Below are positions 11,508 to 24,534 of a stretch of 64,000 bases of DNA, one piece after another. The stretch's first letter is position 1, and each line of letters begins with the position of its first letter. The DNA is from Panicum virgatum (lineage: Eukaryota; Streptophyta; Magnoliopsida; Poales; Poaceae), in contig NC_053150.1 of NCBI RefSeq assembly GCF_016808335.1, forward strand, positions 42,001,607 to 42,065,606. Reading direction: 5' to 3'. Under the pieces are notes generated by a model, which saw nothing but the letters and a program-made list of their open reading frames with translations, ran no database searches and had not been told where the DNA came from. Position numbers and translations under genes: made by a program.

Positions 11508-12958
11508 TAATGATGTTTCCTTAGGAATGTAAAGGAACTTTGTTTTTCCTCTATTTAGATAATATACATAAGTTGGAATAATGCATGTGTATCTTATGAT
11601 CCAAAGTTTGTGACAATTATATTCCACTGGCTAAACAATCATAATATATATGACAACTTTTGCTAGAGCAGATCTTAAAAAGTGTATTTTTCAAAAGGTC
11701 GGCAAGATATAGATTTGGCACAAATTTTAAGCAAAGGAACAATATATAATTTAAAAGACAAGAAAAGAATACAAATTTAAATACACAAAAAAGAACAGAC
11801 ACCATTAATTCCACTACTTCTACTAATATAAGCAACCACCAAGGGACTGAAGAACAATCAAGCCAAAGAAAACAATGGGACGAGCTGACAACAACCGAGC
11901 AAGAGGAAACAGCAAAAAGAAGAAAACTAAGACCGCAAATTAAACAAACCTAAAAAATTCTATAGAGTTCCTGTGATGAAATCCTTTGTTCCTTGGTTTA
12001 TCGGACAGCCTCGGACCAAGATTCTATAGAGTTGCTTGAAGAATCCTTTGTTCAGAATCCTAGTCCTTACCCAAGTCCCGAGCATGCACCGTGAACCCCA
12101 GATCTAGTACGAAGGCATAGCCTACCTAACGTGGTTCCGAAGCAAGAAGTTAAACAGGCCATAGAACGCCTGCAACTATCCCCGCAGCGGCTAATAAGCG
12201 TCTACTACACCAAATTAAATACTTGATAGACATATCGAGAAACGTTCTAGTGTAATCTAGGAGTGAGGATATGTCGTCCCTTGAATCCAGCCAAATGTGT
12301 TTCGGCATGGCGTCCTGTCTTGACCCAGGCCTCTCCCTCTGTCAGATCACGTTTAACATGGCCACCCACGGCTCTTGCAGACTTCATTACTGGAAATTAA
12401 ACAAGCTCATGAGATGATATATTCATAGATTTCACGGCACCCAGTGCACTGCCAAAGAAAAGAAGCTCATTGGACTTGCTGCCATCAAGGAGAAGCAATC
12501 GGTCTCAGAGTTTGACTGTCCCTTATGAAGTTGTCATTGCCACATGCAATATCCACCCCACACTGATTATAATTAATAATAGAGTAAATTGCACCCCGGG
12601 TCCCCAAACTTGTCCCGAGATTTCATCTAGATCCCTAAACTTTCAAATCATCCGTGTCAGTCCCTAAACTTTGTTAAGTGTTCCATTCGAGATCCCAAAC
12701 ACGCCACGTGAGCGTCCGAAGTCGACATGGCATGCCACGTGGTGCCACGCTGGCAAATATTTACAAATATTACACACCCCTCTAGAGTTCCATCTTCTCC
12801 CATTTGATTACTGTACACACACAAGGGTTCACAATTTCCTCTCCTTCCTACTAGTATATTTTTTAGTGTAGCACAAATGTACTGCATGAAATTCTTTGCA
12901 AGTTCCCAAATCTAGCTCAGGGTGCTCACATGCACATGTTATGCTCAGAATTCAATAA
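11508..12958. other. Intergenic, with a one-sided MULE-like end
   Basis: No gene seen. At about 12584-12770 the text resembles a MULE or foldback terminus of the class with 'gtccctaaactt' phrases (GGGTCCCCAAACTTGTCCC, then a second 'ccctaaacttt' phrase). No matching inverted arm was found nearby, so it is probably a fragment. Confidence 0.3.
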
Positions 12959-13411
12959 CTACTTGAAGTGCATCTAGGCCCATAGATGTTAATGGTAAGT
13001 TTCGGTGATTAATGACAACCGTATGCGACTAACGTGTGTTTTAAAGGAAAAATTAATGTTTGATTTAGTCCCATATGAAATGTGAAAAGAGACCCCTCAA
13101 CTCGAAACAATCATGCGTGCCAAGGACTCAATTTCAAAGATTAAGGACCTTTCTAGTCTCAAGTGTCACAAGGAGATGAAGGACACTTGATTTAGATAGG
13201 GTTTATAGTTTTTAGTTCTTGACCGTACTATTAAGAGGGGTTCATGAGTTAGTAGCTTGATCAAAATTGAGTTGGCCTTAGAAATCTTGCACACTCAAAC
13301 AAAAACAGCTCAAGATAGTCAATAGAAGTTAACACAATACTTGGAAGAAGAAACAATCGAAGTAACATTGAAATCCAAGTCAATTCAGCTGAAAACCAGG
13401 AAAAACAGCAG

Positions 13412-13862
13412 CACCGGTTGAACCTGGTGCCCTAGCATCGGAGCATCCGATGCTTGCCGGAAGGACCGATGCCCTGTCGGTCTATCTTCTCTGGATGAAG
13501 GCTGAAATCAAGTATAGCACCGGTTGAACCGATGGTCAGAAAAGTAAGCACCGGTGCAATGAAAGTTCTTTGTTCCAGAGAGCATGTTTTGGTGGACTTC
13601 AACTTCTTTTCAGCACCGGTTGAACCGACGCTTCGGAATCAAAGCACCGGTGCATTGAGCGTCCTATGTTCCAGAGAGCTTGTTTGAATTAATCAGTAAA
13701 CCTCTTCAGCACCGGTTGAACCGATGCCTCTACGGAGCGTGCACCGGTGCATTGAAGCAAGCCTGGACACTGTGTCAGAACTCCAACGGCTACAATTGGG
13801 ACACAGAGAGACCGGTTGAACCGACGCCTCAAAACAGACACCCATCGGTTCAACCGGTGCTC
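13412..13862. repeat. Palindromic CCGG motif cluster in the 5' LTR
   Basis: About six dispersed copies of CACCGGTTGAACCG, plus partial CACCGGTGCA copies, lie upstream of the TATA box. The matching cluster in the 3' LTR (about 24999-25446) includes a perfect palindrome around a central G, CACCGGTTGAACCGGTG (24999-25015). In the 5' LTR this copy carries a one-base insertion. Confidence 0.75.
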
Positions 13863-13911
13863 ACGGTTTTTCTGCAGTGGACTTCCAACGGCTATGCAAC
13901 TCCTTCCACTC

Positions 13912-13918
13912 TATATAA
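13912..13918 (+). promoter_or_regulatory. TATA box of the Sirevirus LTR
   Basis: TATATAA follows the palindrome cluster. The same site is at 25498-25504 in the 3' LTR. Confidence 0.6.
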
Positions 13919-14693
13919 GGGCACTCCATGGCTCATTTCAGTTGCCTTTGACACCCTGAATACTTGAGGCCACCCTTGAGAAGAAGAGAAAGTGCTTTGA
14001 GCAAACAAGAAAAGATCTAGCATTTTGTTTGTGCTTCAACCTTGAAGAATCCATCCTTTGCAAGTGTAGCAAGTGTGCTTGAGCTAGGGCCAACTGAGTG
14101 TAGGTCAAGTGAAGGCTTAGGAACTTGTTACTCTTGGTGTTTGACGGCACCTAGCCGGTCTTGGTGATCGGGAGGTTCTTGGTGAGCTCTTGGAGTTTGT
14201 GGGAGCCCCAAGACGAGAAGTTTGTACACGGTGTGAAGCTCGCCGTTCCGGAGATGGAGAAGGAGCATTCTTAGTGATCACTTGCTTCTTGGTGGAGCAA
14301 GGGAGCTATACCCTTGTGTGGGTGCTCCAACGTGGATTAGGGGGGAGCGTCAACTCCTCGATACCACGGGAAAAATCTGGTTGTCTCATGTCCTTTACTT
14401 TTACTTCAAGCATTTAATTCCTTCCGTTGCTCTTCTTGCTTGTAGTTTGACTAGGACAACTTGCTTGTTAGCGTGAGCTCTTACTTAGGATTTGATCTTG
14501 CTAGTGTGCATCCATCTAGGCAAAATGATCATGATAGTGTGTTTACCTACCTAAGGACCCTTTGCTAGCATGCTATAGTGACTAGGTTTTCGAATTTATA
14601 GATTGGGCAATACTAGTCTAGGTTAAGGACTAGTTAGAAATTCGAAAAAGTCCCAATTCAACCCCCCCCTTCTTGGGTCACGATCCTTTCAAT

Positions 14694-14708
14694 TGGTATC
14701 AGAGCCCG
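14694..14708 (+). promoter_or_regulatory. Primer-binding site, initiator tRNA-Met type
   Basis: TGGTATCAGAGCCC directly follows the 5' LTR, the canonical plant copia primer site. Confidence 0.85.
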
Positions 14709-14738
14709 GGCTCTCTTTGTGGCTTAAAATCCTAGAGA

Positions 14739-16936
14739 ATGGCCGGGGGAAGTGGTGGTCCACCCAAGCTCGATGGGAGAAACTATGCTTATTGGAAAGC
14801 TCGCATGGCGGGTTACCTTGAGGCTATAAATCCCATCGCTTGGGCGGTCACGGAAAAACCTATTGTTGGTCCGTGGAATGAGGATCAAGTCAAATATGGT
14901 GCTAGAGCTAAGAATGCTTTATTTGATGCTCTTAGTGAGGAGATCTTTGCTCGTGTTCATAGCAAGAAGACCTCTCATGAAATTTGGGAAGCACTTGAAG
15001 CTATCTATGTTGGTTCTAAAAAACTTCGTGAAGAAAAATATCAAGTGCTTAAGGAAAAACTTAATGAATTCAAAATGCTTCCAAATGAGTTGGTTGAACA
15101 AATGTTTGCTCGATTAAATGTGCTTATTGAGGACATTAACGCTCTTGAAATTTCTCCCTTGTCTAACAGTGACATCATACGGAAGATCCTTACATTGTCT
15201 ACACAAGCCCAAGTACAACATCGTCACCTCATTACTCTATGAGAAGGATCTTGAAACCCTTGAAGTGAGTGATGTTGTTGGGAAGATTCGATCTCATGAG
15301 ATGTTTCTCTTGGGAGAAGTTGATCCACCGCAAGACAAGAGAGATCTTGCACTCAAAGCTAAGAGTGATCACAAGTCCAAGAAAAAGAACAAGTGCAAAG
15401 TTCCATCACCAAGCTCAAGCGAAGATGAAGCTAATGAAGATTCAAGTGATGAAGATGGTGATGTTGAGCTAGCACTTCTCATGAGAAAGACCTCCAAGAT
15501 GATGTCAAGGTTGAACAAGAGAGGGTACAACTATGACCCTAAGAAAAACAAGTTTCGTACCCGGAAGAGCAAAGACAATGTCAAGAAAGTTTGTTACAAT
15601 TGTGGCAAATATGGTCATCTCTCATATGATTGTCCGGAGCCTTCAAAACTCAACAAGAAACAAGAAGATGGTGACAATCAATACAAGACTTCAAAGAAAA
15701 ATCATGAGAAGAAGGACCACAAGAAGAAAGGGTCTTTCACAAGAAAAGAGAAGGTCAAGGCTTTCCTTGGAGAATGGATCACGGATGGTGAATCCTCAAA
15801 TGATGACTCAAGTGATGAAGAATCAAATAAAAAGATTGTGGGGATTGCCATGCATAATGATGAAGATGATGGTGATGAGGCACCTCTACCTCCACCACCC
15901 ATGTGCTTAATGGCAAGAGGTAACTCCAAGGTAAGTGATAATGATGACTCCTCTAGTGATGAAAGTGAACATTGCTTATCTCCTATTGAAGTGCAAAACA
16001 TCCTAGAAGAGTACCAACAAGTGATCAAGAAGTACAAATCAAAATGTAAAGTTCTTGAAATTGAATATGCCAAGCTTAAGGCCTCAAATAATGAGTTAAT
16101 TGTTAGGCACAATGAGATAATAGAAACTCATGATACAAGCATTGTTCCTAGCAAACAACTTAAAGAGGAGCATGACAAGCTACTTGTTAAGCATGATGAA
16201 TTAAATCTTAAATATGAGGAAGTAGTTGTGCTTAACAAGTCACTTACTTCATGCAACAAAAAGCTTAAGCTTGATTATGCTAATTTAAATATGAAGTATC
16301 AAGAACTTGACCTTGCCTTTGATGCTTTGGATGAAGAACTAAAAGAAACTCAAACAAAAGTCATCAAAGTCAATATAGCTACTTCTTGTGATGATCTTGT
16401 GAAGTTGCCTCACCCTACTACTTGTCATCATGCTTCTCCTTCTTGTTCAAAGACTAACCATGATAGGGAGAAACAACTTGAGGAGGAACTTGAAAGCATG
16501 AGCAAATGCATGTTCAATGTGACAAGAGGAGAATACTTGCATAAAGAGATTCTCTTCCACAATGCAAGGCACTATGGGACAAATGGACTTGGATCATTTC
16601 CCAACCCTCCAGGAAAATTGTCCCAAGTCGCCGGAGCTCATGGCATGCTTCAACAAGGAAGTTGGCTCATATTGTCAACATTGTCAAGTCACCGGGCATC
16701 ACACAAGGGAGTGTCCAATTCCTACACGTCCACCTCCTACCTTGCCTCCTAATTACAAGTCTCAATTCAATGAAAATCATTTCTTGTTAAGCAAGCTTAA
16801 AAGTGGCAAGGTTAAGGCAAAGTTTATTGGCACTCAAATTAAGGGAAAGCTACCACGCCAACTATGGGTTCCTAAAGCTTTAGTAACTCATGTCAAAGGA
16901 CCCAAACTTGCATGGGTTCCCAAACCTCAAAAGTGA
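14739..16936 (+). pseudogene. Sirevirus gag, frameshifted
   Basis: Gag starts at ATG 14739, shortly after the primer site (MAGGSGGPPKLDGRNYAYW, a typical copia Gag start). It contains a UBN2-type capsid region, a zinc knuckle CYNCGKYGHLSYDC (near 15592-15633), a long acidic and lysine-rich, coiled-coil-like segment (about 15960-16380), and a second Cys/His box CQHCQVTGHHTREC (near 16675-16716). The frame shifts near 15190 and again near 16620, each consistent with a one-base insertion. A stop at 16934-16936, with another about 15 bases on, separates it from pol. The long Gag is typical of Sireviruses. As it stands no full Gag can be made from one frame. Confidence 0.8.
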
Positions 16937-16951
16937 TTCACTTGTGTGTAG

Positions 16952-19900
16952 GTGAACTACAAAGCCGGTGGCAAGCATTGGGTGCTTGATAGCGGATGTA
17001 CACAACACATGACCGGCTATGTAAAGATGTTCACCTCACTAGATGAAGATGTGGGCGATTATGAACATGTCACCTTTGGTGACAACTCAAAAGGAAAAGT
17101 GGTAGGTTTGTGTAAGGTAGCCATAACCAAGGAACTCTCTATCTCTAATGTGTTGCTTGTTGAGTCGGTTAGTTTTAATTTGTTATCTATTGCTCAACTT
17201 TGTGATTTAGGACTAATATGCACCTTTAGTGATAGCGAGGTTGTAGTGACAAGCAAGGAGGACAAGAGCTTAATATTCAAAGGATTTCGACATGGTAACA
17301 TCTATCTTGTTGACTTCTCATCTAATGATGCAAGCTTGGCGACATGTCTCTTCTCCAAGAACTCCATGGGTTGGCTTTGGCATCGCCGCATTGCTCATAT
17401 TGGCATGAGTCAACTCAAGAAGGCCTTCAAACGAGGTATGGTGGTTGGTGTTAAAGATGTTACATTTGACAAAAACAAATTGTGTAGTGCTTGTCAAGCC
17501 GGGAAGCAATTTGCATCATCACATCCCATGAAGGCTTATTTGTCAACATCAAGAAGCTTGGAGCTACTACACATGGATCTCTTTGGACCAACCACCTACA
17601 AAAGTCTTGGCGGTAATCTCTATTGTCTTGTAATTGTTGATGATTATTCTAGATATACTTGGACTTTCTTTTTAGAGGACAAAAGCAAGACTATGGGGAT
17701 CTTCAAGATTTTTGTCAAGCAAGCTCAAAATGAATTTGAGTCAAGTGTTGTGAAGGTCCGGAGTGACAATGGCACGGAGTTTAGAAACACTCAAGTAGAA
17801 GAGCTTTGCAACGACTTGGGGATCAAGCATGAGTTTTCATCAACATACACACCCCAACAAAATGGAGTGGTGGAGAGGAAGAACAAGACATTGATCACTC
17901 TTGCAAGAGCAATGTTGGATGACTATGGCATCTCACAAAGATTTTGGGCGGAAGCCATCAACACCGCATGTCATGCGTCCAACCGAGTTTATCTTCACCG
18001 CTTCTTGGGAAAAACACCCTATGAGCTTATTATTGGGAGGAAGCCCAACATCTCCTACTTCCGGGTGTTTGGTTGCAAGTGCTACATCTTCAAGAAAAGG
18101 AAGCACCTAGTCAAGTTTGAAAGTAGATGTGATGTTGGTTTTCTTATTGGTTATTCATCAAACTCCAAAGCATATCGAGTATTCAATAGTGCTACAAGCA
18201 AGATTGAAGAAACTTGTGATGTGGAGTTTGATGAGACTAATGGCTCCCAAGGGGAAGTTTTCTCTTGTGATGATGTAGGTGATGAACCACTTCGAGAAGT
18301 CATGAAGAACATCACTATTGGGCAAGTCAAGCCAAAGGAGGAAGTAGAAGAGCTACAAGCCTCATCCACTCAAGTGGAAGCCACTTCCAAGGATGACTCA
18401 AAAGATGAAGACAAGTCTACATCATCACATCACCATGATGAGTCATCCGATGAAGAAGATGAAGCCTCACCTCCTTTCCAAGATGCCCAAGATGAACAAG
18501 TGGTTGAAGAACAACTTCCATTTGATGACACACACATCACAAGTGAACAAGCCCAAGCTCAAGATCAAGATGACGAATCACTAGAAGAATCAACGTCACA
18601 AGCACAAGAGAGGCATACAAGAACTTCAAGGAATCATCCCATTGACTTGGTCATGGGTAACTCCTCTAGTGGAGTAAGAACTCGTAGACGTCAATATGCC
18701 TCTTTTTGTGAACATTACTCGTTTGTTTCTTGCTTGGAACCCACAAATATAGATGAAGCTCTTGAGGACCCAGGATTGGGTGATGGTCATGCAAGAAGAG
18801 CTCAACAACTTCACCCGCAATGAAGTTTGGGTTCTTGAAGAACGTCCTCAAGACAAGAATATCATTGGTACTAAGTGGGTCTTCCGCAACAAACAAGATG
18901 AGCATGGTGTAGTGATTCGCAACAAGGCAAGACTTGTGGCAAAGGGCTTTGCACAAGTTGAAGGGTTGGACTTTGGTGAAACATTTGCCCCCGTTGCAAG
19001 ACTTGAAGCCATTCGTATCCTTTTAGCGTACGCTTCACATCATAACATGAAACTCTTTCAAATGGATGTGAAAAGTGCGTTCTTAAATGGCTTGATTAAT
19101 GAGTTGGTATTTGTTGAACAACCTCCCGGGTTTGAGGACCCTAGATATCCTAATCATGTTTATAGGTTGCACAAGGCGCTCTACGGGCTCAAGCAAGCGC
19201 CAAGGGCTTGGTATGAACGCCTCCGTGACTTCCTTATCAACAAGGGCTTCAAGATCGAGAGGGTGGATACAACTCTATTCACAAAATTCATCAATGAAGA
19301 GCTATTTGTATGTCAAATTTATGTTGATGATATCATTTTTGGTTCAACTAATCCAACTCTTTGCAAAGAATTTGGAGAAATGATGGCTAGGGAATTTGAG
19401 ATGTCCATGATCGGTGAGCTCAATTTCTTCCTTGGGTTTCAAATCAAGCAATTAAAGGAAGGGACTTTCATCCATCAAGAAAAGTATACAAAAGATATTC
19501 TCAAGAAATTCAAGATGGATGATTGCAAGCCGATCAAGACTCCAATGCCAACTAATGGACATCTTGACTTGGATGAGGAAGGTAAATCGGTTGACCAAAC
19601 TCTTTATCGTTCTATGATTGGGTCACTTCTTTACCTAACCGCATCTAGGCCCGATATCATGTTTAGCGTATGCATGTGTGCCCGTTTTCAAGCTAATCCT
19701 AAGGAATCACACATTAGTGCCGTTAAGAGGATCCTTAGGTATCTCAAGCATACGCCTAGCATAGGCTTGTGGTACCCCAAAGGTGCTAGTTTTACACTCT
19801 TGGGGTACTCGGATTCGGACTTTGCCGGATGCCGTGTGGATCGCAAGAGTACATCGGGTGGGTGCCACTTGCTAGGGCGTTCCTTAGTCTCTTGGTCGTC

Positions 19901-20273
19901 AAAGAAACAAAATTCCGTGGCCTTGTCAACCGCGGAGGCGGAATATATTGCCGCCGGGGCTTGTTGTGCTCAAATCCTCTATATGAAGCAAAGCCTCTTG
20001 GACTATGGTGTAGTATTAGATAGGATCCCGCTCCTTTGTGATAACGAGAGTGCCGTTAAAATTGCTAATAACCCGGTTCAACACTCTCGCACCAAGCACA
20101 TAGATATTCGCCATCACTTTCTAAGAGATCATGTGGCAAGGAATGATATACTACTTTGTGGTGTTCGTTCCGAAGATCAATTGGCGGATATCTTCACCAA
20201 ACCTCTAGATGAGAGCACCTTTTGTAGGTTGCGAAGTGAGCTTAACGTTTTAGATGCTTCTAACGTCATATAA
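16952..20273 (+). pseudogene. Sirevirus pol (PR-IN-RT-RH), one frameshift
   Basis: Two overlapping frames cover pol. The first (16952-18823) has the protease site LDSGCTQHMTG (Asp codon at 16988), the HHCC zinc site, and an integrase core with the DDE region (LLHMDLFGP, and VVERKNKT further on). The second (18753-20273) has the reverse transcriptase with YVDD (19320-19331) and an RNase H containing STAEAEYIAA. The switch near 18770 fits a one-base insertion between integrase and RT. Domain content is otherwise complete and the protein motifs are well conserved. Confidence 0.88.
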
Positions 20274-21891
20274 TTGCCTTGTCATATAGATGCATTTCAT
20301 TTGTACATGTGCTAGGGGCTTGTCTAACCTTGTCAAGATAGTGATGAACATGGGTCTTGCATGAGCCGGTGGTCTTTGTTTCGCTCATGGCATGAAGAAT
20401 GGTTCATCATGAAGAAGCTTGCCGAGGGTTCAAACTTGACAAGATAGATTTAAATTTTTTTTTTGCAATGCATGTGCTTGTCATATAGAATGCATTCATG
20501 CTTAATCTCTCGCTTTGCATTGGCATTGCATCACGTTAGTAGCATCGCAAGGGAGCAAATCACACTTCGAGAAAGATATTCATGCTAAATATGATATATC
20601 ATCTCCACAAGAGTGATAAGATCAATTTTGTGCTTTCATGCCTATTGAGTCACGTCCTATCGAACTTAAAGTTTCAATCTCTAAGTTCATAGGCAAAGTG
20701 GCTCATACATTTGGTTTTTGAGTTTAAACCTCGCTTGGATCTTAATTTGCCTAAGTTTATATAAAAGCTTGCGAGCACTTAGTATGAGTGTTTGAGGGGT
20801 AAGGTTGTCTCTCGAAAATGGTCCAAATTGAGTGTTTATGGCTTTGGTTTTGCAAATTTGGATCAGAAGTAGAGTGTGTTCTTCAGCAGAAAATTTCCTT
20901 AACCACCGGTTAAACCGACGCTTGGTTTCTTCACTGCATCGGTTCAACCGGCGCTTAAAGTCTTCGTGGCTCGGTATCTGCATCATCTCTGGAACAAACT
21001 CCGCAAATTACACCGACGGCCACCGGTGCATCCGATGATTGGCGGATGAACCGACGCCTCAGCATCGGTTCAACCGGTGCTACTGCGTGGAGTTAATGGC
21101 CCTTGCATAGTCTCTGGACCTTACTCCTGCCAACGCACCGACGCCCGTCGGATGTTCCGGTGACTCATTAGCGGATCTTCCGGTGTCCCTGTTGCCCACG
21201 CTTTCAAATTCATTAAGATCTGGTCAATATTACACCGGTGGATACACCGATGCCTTTTTTACCGAACCATCGGAGCTTCCGGTGCTTTAGGGTTGGCGGG
21301 CCCGCACGTCCTGTTTCTCTTAACCGATCCGCGGGCCCCGCGAGTCAGTCTCACGCTCACCTCCCTTCTCCCTCGCGAACCGCCGCCCGTGCCCTCGCTC
21401 CGCCGCCACGCGCCCACTCGCCGCCGCTGCTCCACACGCTCCGCCCCTGCGCCGCCGCACGCGCATAGCTCCTCCTCGCCCCGCGCCTCGCCCGCGCCTC
21501 GCCCGCTCCGCGCCTACGCCGCCTGCTTCACGCCCTCGCCGCGCCTGTGCACCTGCGCTCCGACTGTTCCTCGCCGCGCCGCCGCTCATCACCGTCGCCA
21601 ACAGACTCCTTTACGCGCGTAGCCCCTCCTGCTCCACTCCTTTGGAGTTTCCACCGCGATTCGAGCCCTGATTTGAGTTCCTTGCACCTTTGGTTCAAGC
21701 GCGCTCAAGGTGTTCGAGCTTTTGCTCCAAAGGGGTTTTCTTCGATCTTTGTCGAGTTCTCTTCTCTAATCCTCCAGGGTATGATCTACACATGTGTCAT
21801 GTTTCACTTTTCATATCTATCACACATGACCATACATGATCTTTGCCTCTCACTCACATAGGCTCTTTAACTTGATGAGATCTATATTAGT
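20274..21891 (+). other. Sirevirus internal spacer between pol and 3' ORF
   Basis: Non-coding retroelement DNA. At about 20900-21290 it carries further CCGG-type motifs (ACCGGTTAAACCGACGC, CATCGGTTCAACCGG, CACCGGTGCATCCGATG) like those in the LTR. From about 21295 to 21660 it becomes very GC-rich, rich in Pro, Arg and Ala codons in all frames, without a recognisable domain. Confidence 0.6.
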
Positions 21892-24331
21892 GTGTTCTTT
21901 CAGAAGTTATCCACTAGAATTCATGTCATAGGCTCAAATCGAATTCTTGTTTTGCCTCTCTATGTCAGATGGCTAGGTGACAAGAAGGGCAAGAGTAAGA
22001 TGGTTGTGCAGAAAAAGAAGAAGCGCACCCGTGAGGACCGCGAGCGAGAGCAGGCTGAGGCAGTGGCAGATGCAGCTGACAGGCAGGGCTCACTCAGGAT
22101 CAGGGATCCTCAGGCTCAGGGGGAGCCACAGCAGCAGTTACGTCGCTCAGGACGTACTCAGACAGCTCAGGCCACACCTGAGTCCCGCTCTCGTCCACAG
22201 ACTCGAGGTGGTGGCACTCAGAGGGGAGCAGGTCATGCACAGCAGCAGCACACTGACAGTCAGACTCAGTCACAAGGTCAGGATAGTGGTGAGGAGCTGC
22301 CCGAGGTTGAGTTGTTCGATCTCAGGGGTATTCCAGGACCTAGGGTCAAGAGACTGCAGTTATGTGACCCCGGAGCAGTGGTTTCCCGAGCAGAGGGATG
22401 TCGGAGTTGATCGTCGTTTTTACACTCTGCTTCAGGAGTCTTTTTACCACACCTACTGCCAGTTGGACATCAAGATTAGTGAGCACAAGATGCTCCACTG
22501 GGTAGCTATGCGTGTAGCAGCAGGTGGGACTCCAGTGCTTCCTCTCTTTGAGAGATATGTTGGATTGCCTGCTCTACTCAGTGAGAGGTCCAGGTATATT
22601 CGAGAGTGGGTTCGAGTCTTCTACGCCACTCTATTTATTGAGGAGGACCGGCAGTTTATTGACTTCATGTTCCAGGAGAGGCACTATCGCTTGACCCGAG
22701 CACGACTGGCCACCTTTCTTGGAGTTCAGATTGCCGAGGAGCCACACTTCGTACACTATCAGGCTTATGGCAGCACGGTACCTCCTCGACGTCCTCATGA
22801 GTCTCATGTACCATCTGACGAGGAGATCAGTATTCTTTTTCAGTAGCCCTTCCTGCCTGGCACACCGAGGACTCCGGACAGGCTGACTCCCATGGCGCAC
22901 TCTATCCACTTAGCTCTTAGGAAGAGTCTGTTGTTCCGGATTGGATACAACGAGGGGATCACAGCTCTGCAGCAGTGGCTTCTACTTTATATCATGACAG
23001 GTCGTGACTTTGACCTAGTCGACTTCTTTATCTGCGAGCTAGAGGATGTGATTCTGGATGGCATGACAGTTCACCGTCGGCATCCGTTTGCTCATTGGAT
23101 CTGTTGGATTCTGGCTCAGCTAAGTCAGAATGAGCACATGGATGAGCTGGAGCACTCGAGGACACAGTTCAGTTTTTACTCACCTGCTACTCCTCGAGAC
23201 GGTCGTCGTGGCTCGAGAGGCCAGCGCCGAGCACAGCGGGTTCTGGATGAGCGTTTCTTGGCTGAGGGCAGAGTTGCAGATGATCCGACAGCAGCCGAGG
23301 ACGCTTCACTAGCAGCAGCAGAGGCCCAGCTCCCACACTACCTGATCACAGACTCGGAGGACTCGGAGGATGACGAGGATTTCATTCCTACTGTTACCGT
23401 CCCTCGAGGAGCTCATGATGATGAGGCAGGATCCTCTGGTGCAGCACGAGCCCCTGCTCCTCCAGTCACCACTGCTCAGGTCACTCAGCCCGATGCACTT
23501 GCTGCCATTCTTACTCGGCTTTCAGACCAGCAGGACAGATTTGCTGCAGCTCAGCTGAGCATTGCAGGCCGAGCAGGCTCGTCAGCAGGAGGCCCAGACA
23601 CTTGTACTTGAGGGCATTCGGCAGCAGCAGGAGGCCATGAGGCTACAGCTACAGCAGCAGTCCCAGATACAGCAGCAGATGTTCACATTCTTCTCGGGAT
23701 GCTTCGGTCAGCTGTATCGTCACACTGGACTACCTGAGCCTAGAGCTCCCTACACCCCAGCAGCTCCAGTTCGACCCTACTGCTCCCGCTCCTCCTATTG
23801 GCGGATTTGTGCAGACACCCTTATCATCTTTCCCGCTGTCACCATTTCTTCAGACCGGGTTGTTTGCCAGTCCTGTTCCTACTGCTGCTCCTGGCCCCTG
23901 CTCCACAGCCTAGTGTTTGGACTGCCGAGCAGCGTGCAGAGTTTCATAGACAGCAGCAGATCCTACACCAGCTCCAGCACCCCTCGGCTCAGTCACTCAC
24001 GTTCGAGTCACCTTCACAGCCTGAGGTGCTCCGTCCATCCGTCGTACGCGTCACTCAGCCAGATCTGACTCCCGTCACGTCTGCTCCTCCGACGGACTCC
24101 ACGATCGTCGCCGCGCCTAGCTTCTACCGCTGCTCCAGCTACTTCTGCTGCTCCGACGTCTCCGGTCGCGCAGAAGTCTTCTTCGGTCGACGACGACTGG
24201 ACAGACGACGACGCCGACGACTCCGCCGCTCAGTATTCTACCGGACCCAGCAAGAAGACTCCGCCTTCTCCAGCTCAGGATTAGATCGCCTTTCTTTTTG
24301 GTGCTTTGTTGCCAAAGGGGGAGATAGATAG
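21892..24331 (+). pseudogene. Sirevirus 3' extra ORF (env-like), broken
   Basis: Downstream of pol there is a second coding region, read in three frames. An N-terminal part is rich in Lys/Arg, Gln and Asp (about 22000-22370). The central part (about 22370-23600) includes a TAG at 22844-22846 and resembles the retroelement-associated proteins that follow pol in grass Sireviruses. An acidic, Ser-rich stretch (LITDSEDSEDDEDFIP) is followed by a Gln-rich coiled-coil-like segment (about 23562-23750) in another frame, then Pro-rich sequence. No signal peptide or clear membrane segment is evident, so 'env-like' refers to position only. Function unknown. Confidence 0.55.
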
Positions 24332-24351
24332 GGGGAGTAGAGATAGGGGGA
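24314..24351 (+). promoter_or_regulatory. Extra polypurine tracts
   Basis: Three G-rich purine blocks (AAAGGGGGAGATAGATA at 24314, GGGGGAGTAGAGATA at 24331, GGGGGAG at 24346) lie about 200 bp upstream of the final tract. Repeated polypurine tracts are reported for Sireviruses. Confidence 0.55.
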
Positions 24352-24534
24352 GCTTGGTGGTTTGTGGCGTGATTGGATCTTCATGGTTTTTTGTGTATGG
24401 ACATGTTATTTGGATATTGCGTATGCTCTGTGTTATCATGTCCCTACATGTGCTTTATTTCAAGTAATGCATGCTTGTTTATCGCTTTCATTTTCATATC
24501 TTGTGTATCTCTACTTTGTGTTGTCATCAATCAC

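Larger units (their letters stand above)
12964..14691 (+). repeat. 5' LTR of the Sirevirus element
   Basis: Begins TGAAGTGCATCTAGG and ends GATCCTTTCA. It holds a TATA box (TATATAA, 13912-13918) and about six copies of a CACCGGTTGAACCG-type motif between 13412 and 13862. Small ORFs in it recur identically in the 3' LTR and are not genes. Confidence 0.92.

Noticed and set aside
12584..12770. Complete MULE
   Set aside because: Only one terminus-like stretch seen and no opposite arm or target duplication.
13680..14476. Several ORFs of 60-95 codons in the Sirevirus LTR, repeated identically at 25266-26062
   Set aside because: They are the two LTR copies. No domain, and they overlap the promoter.
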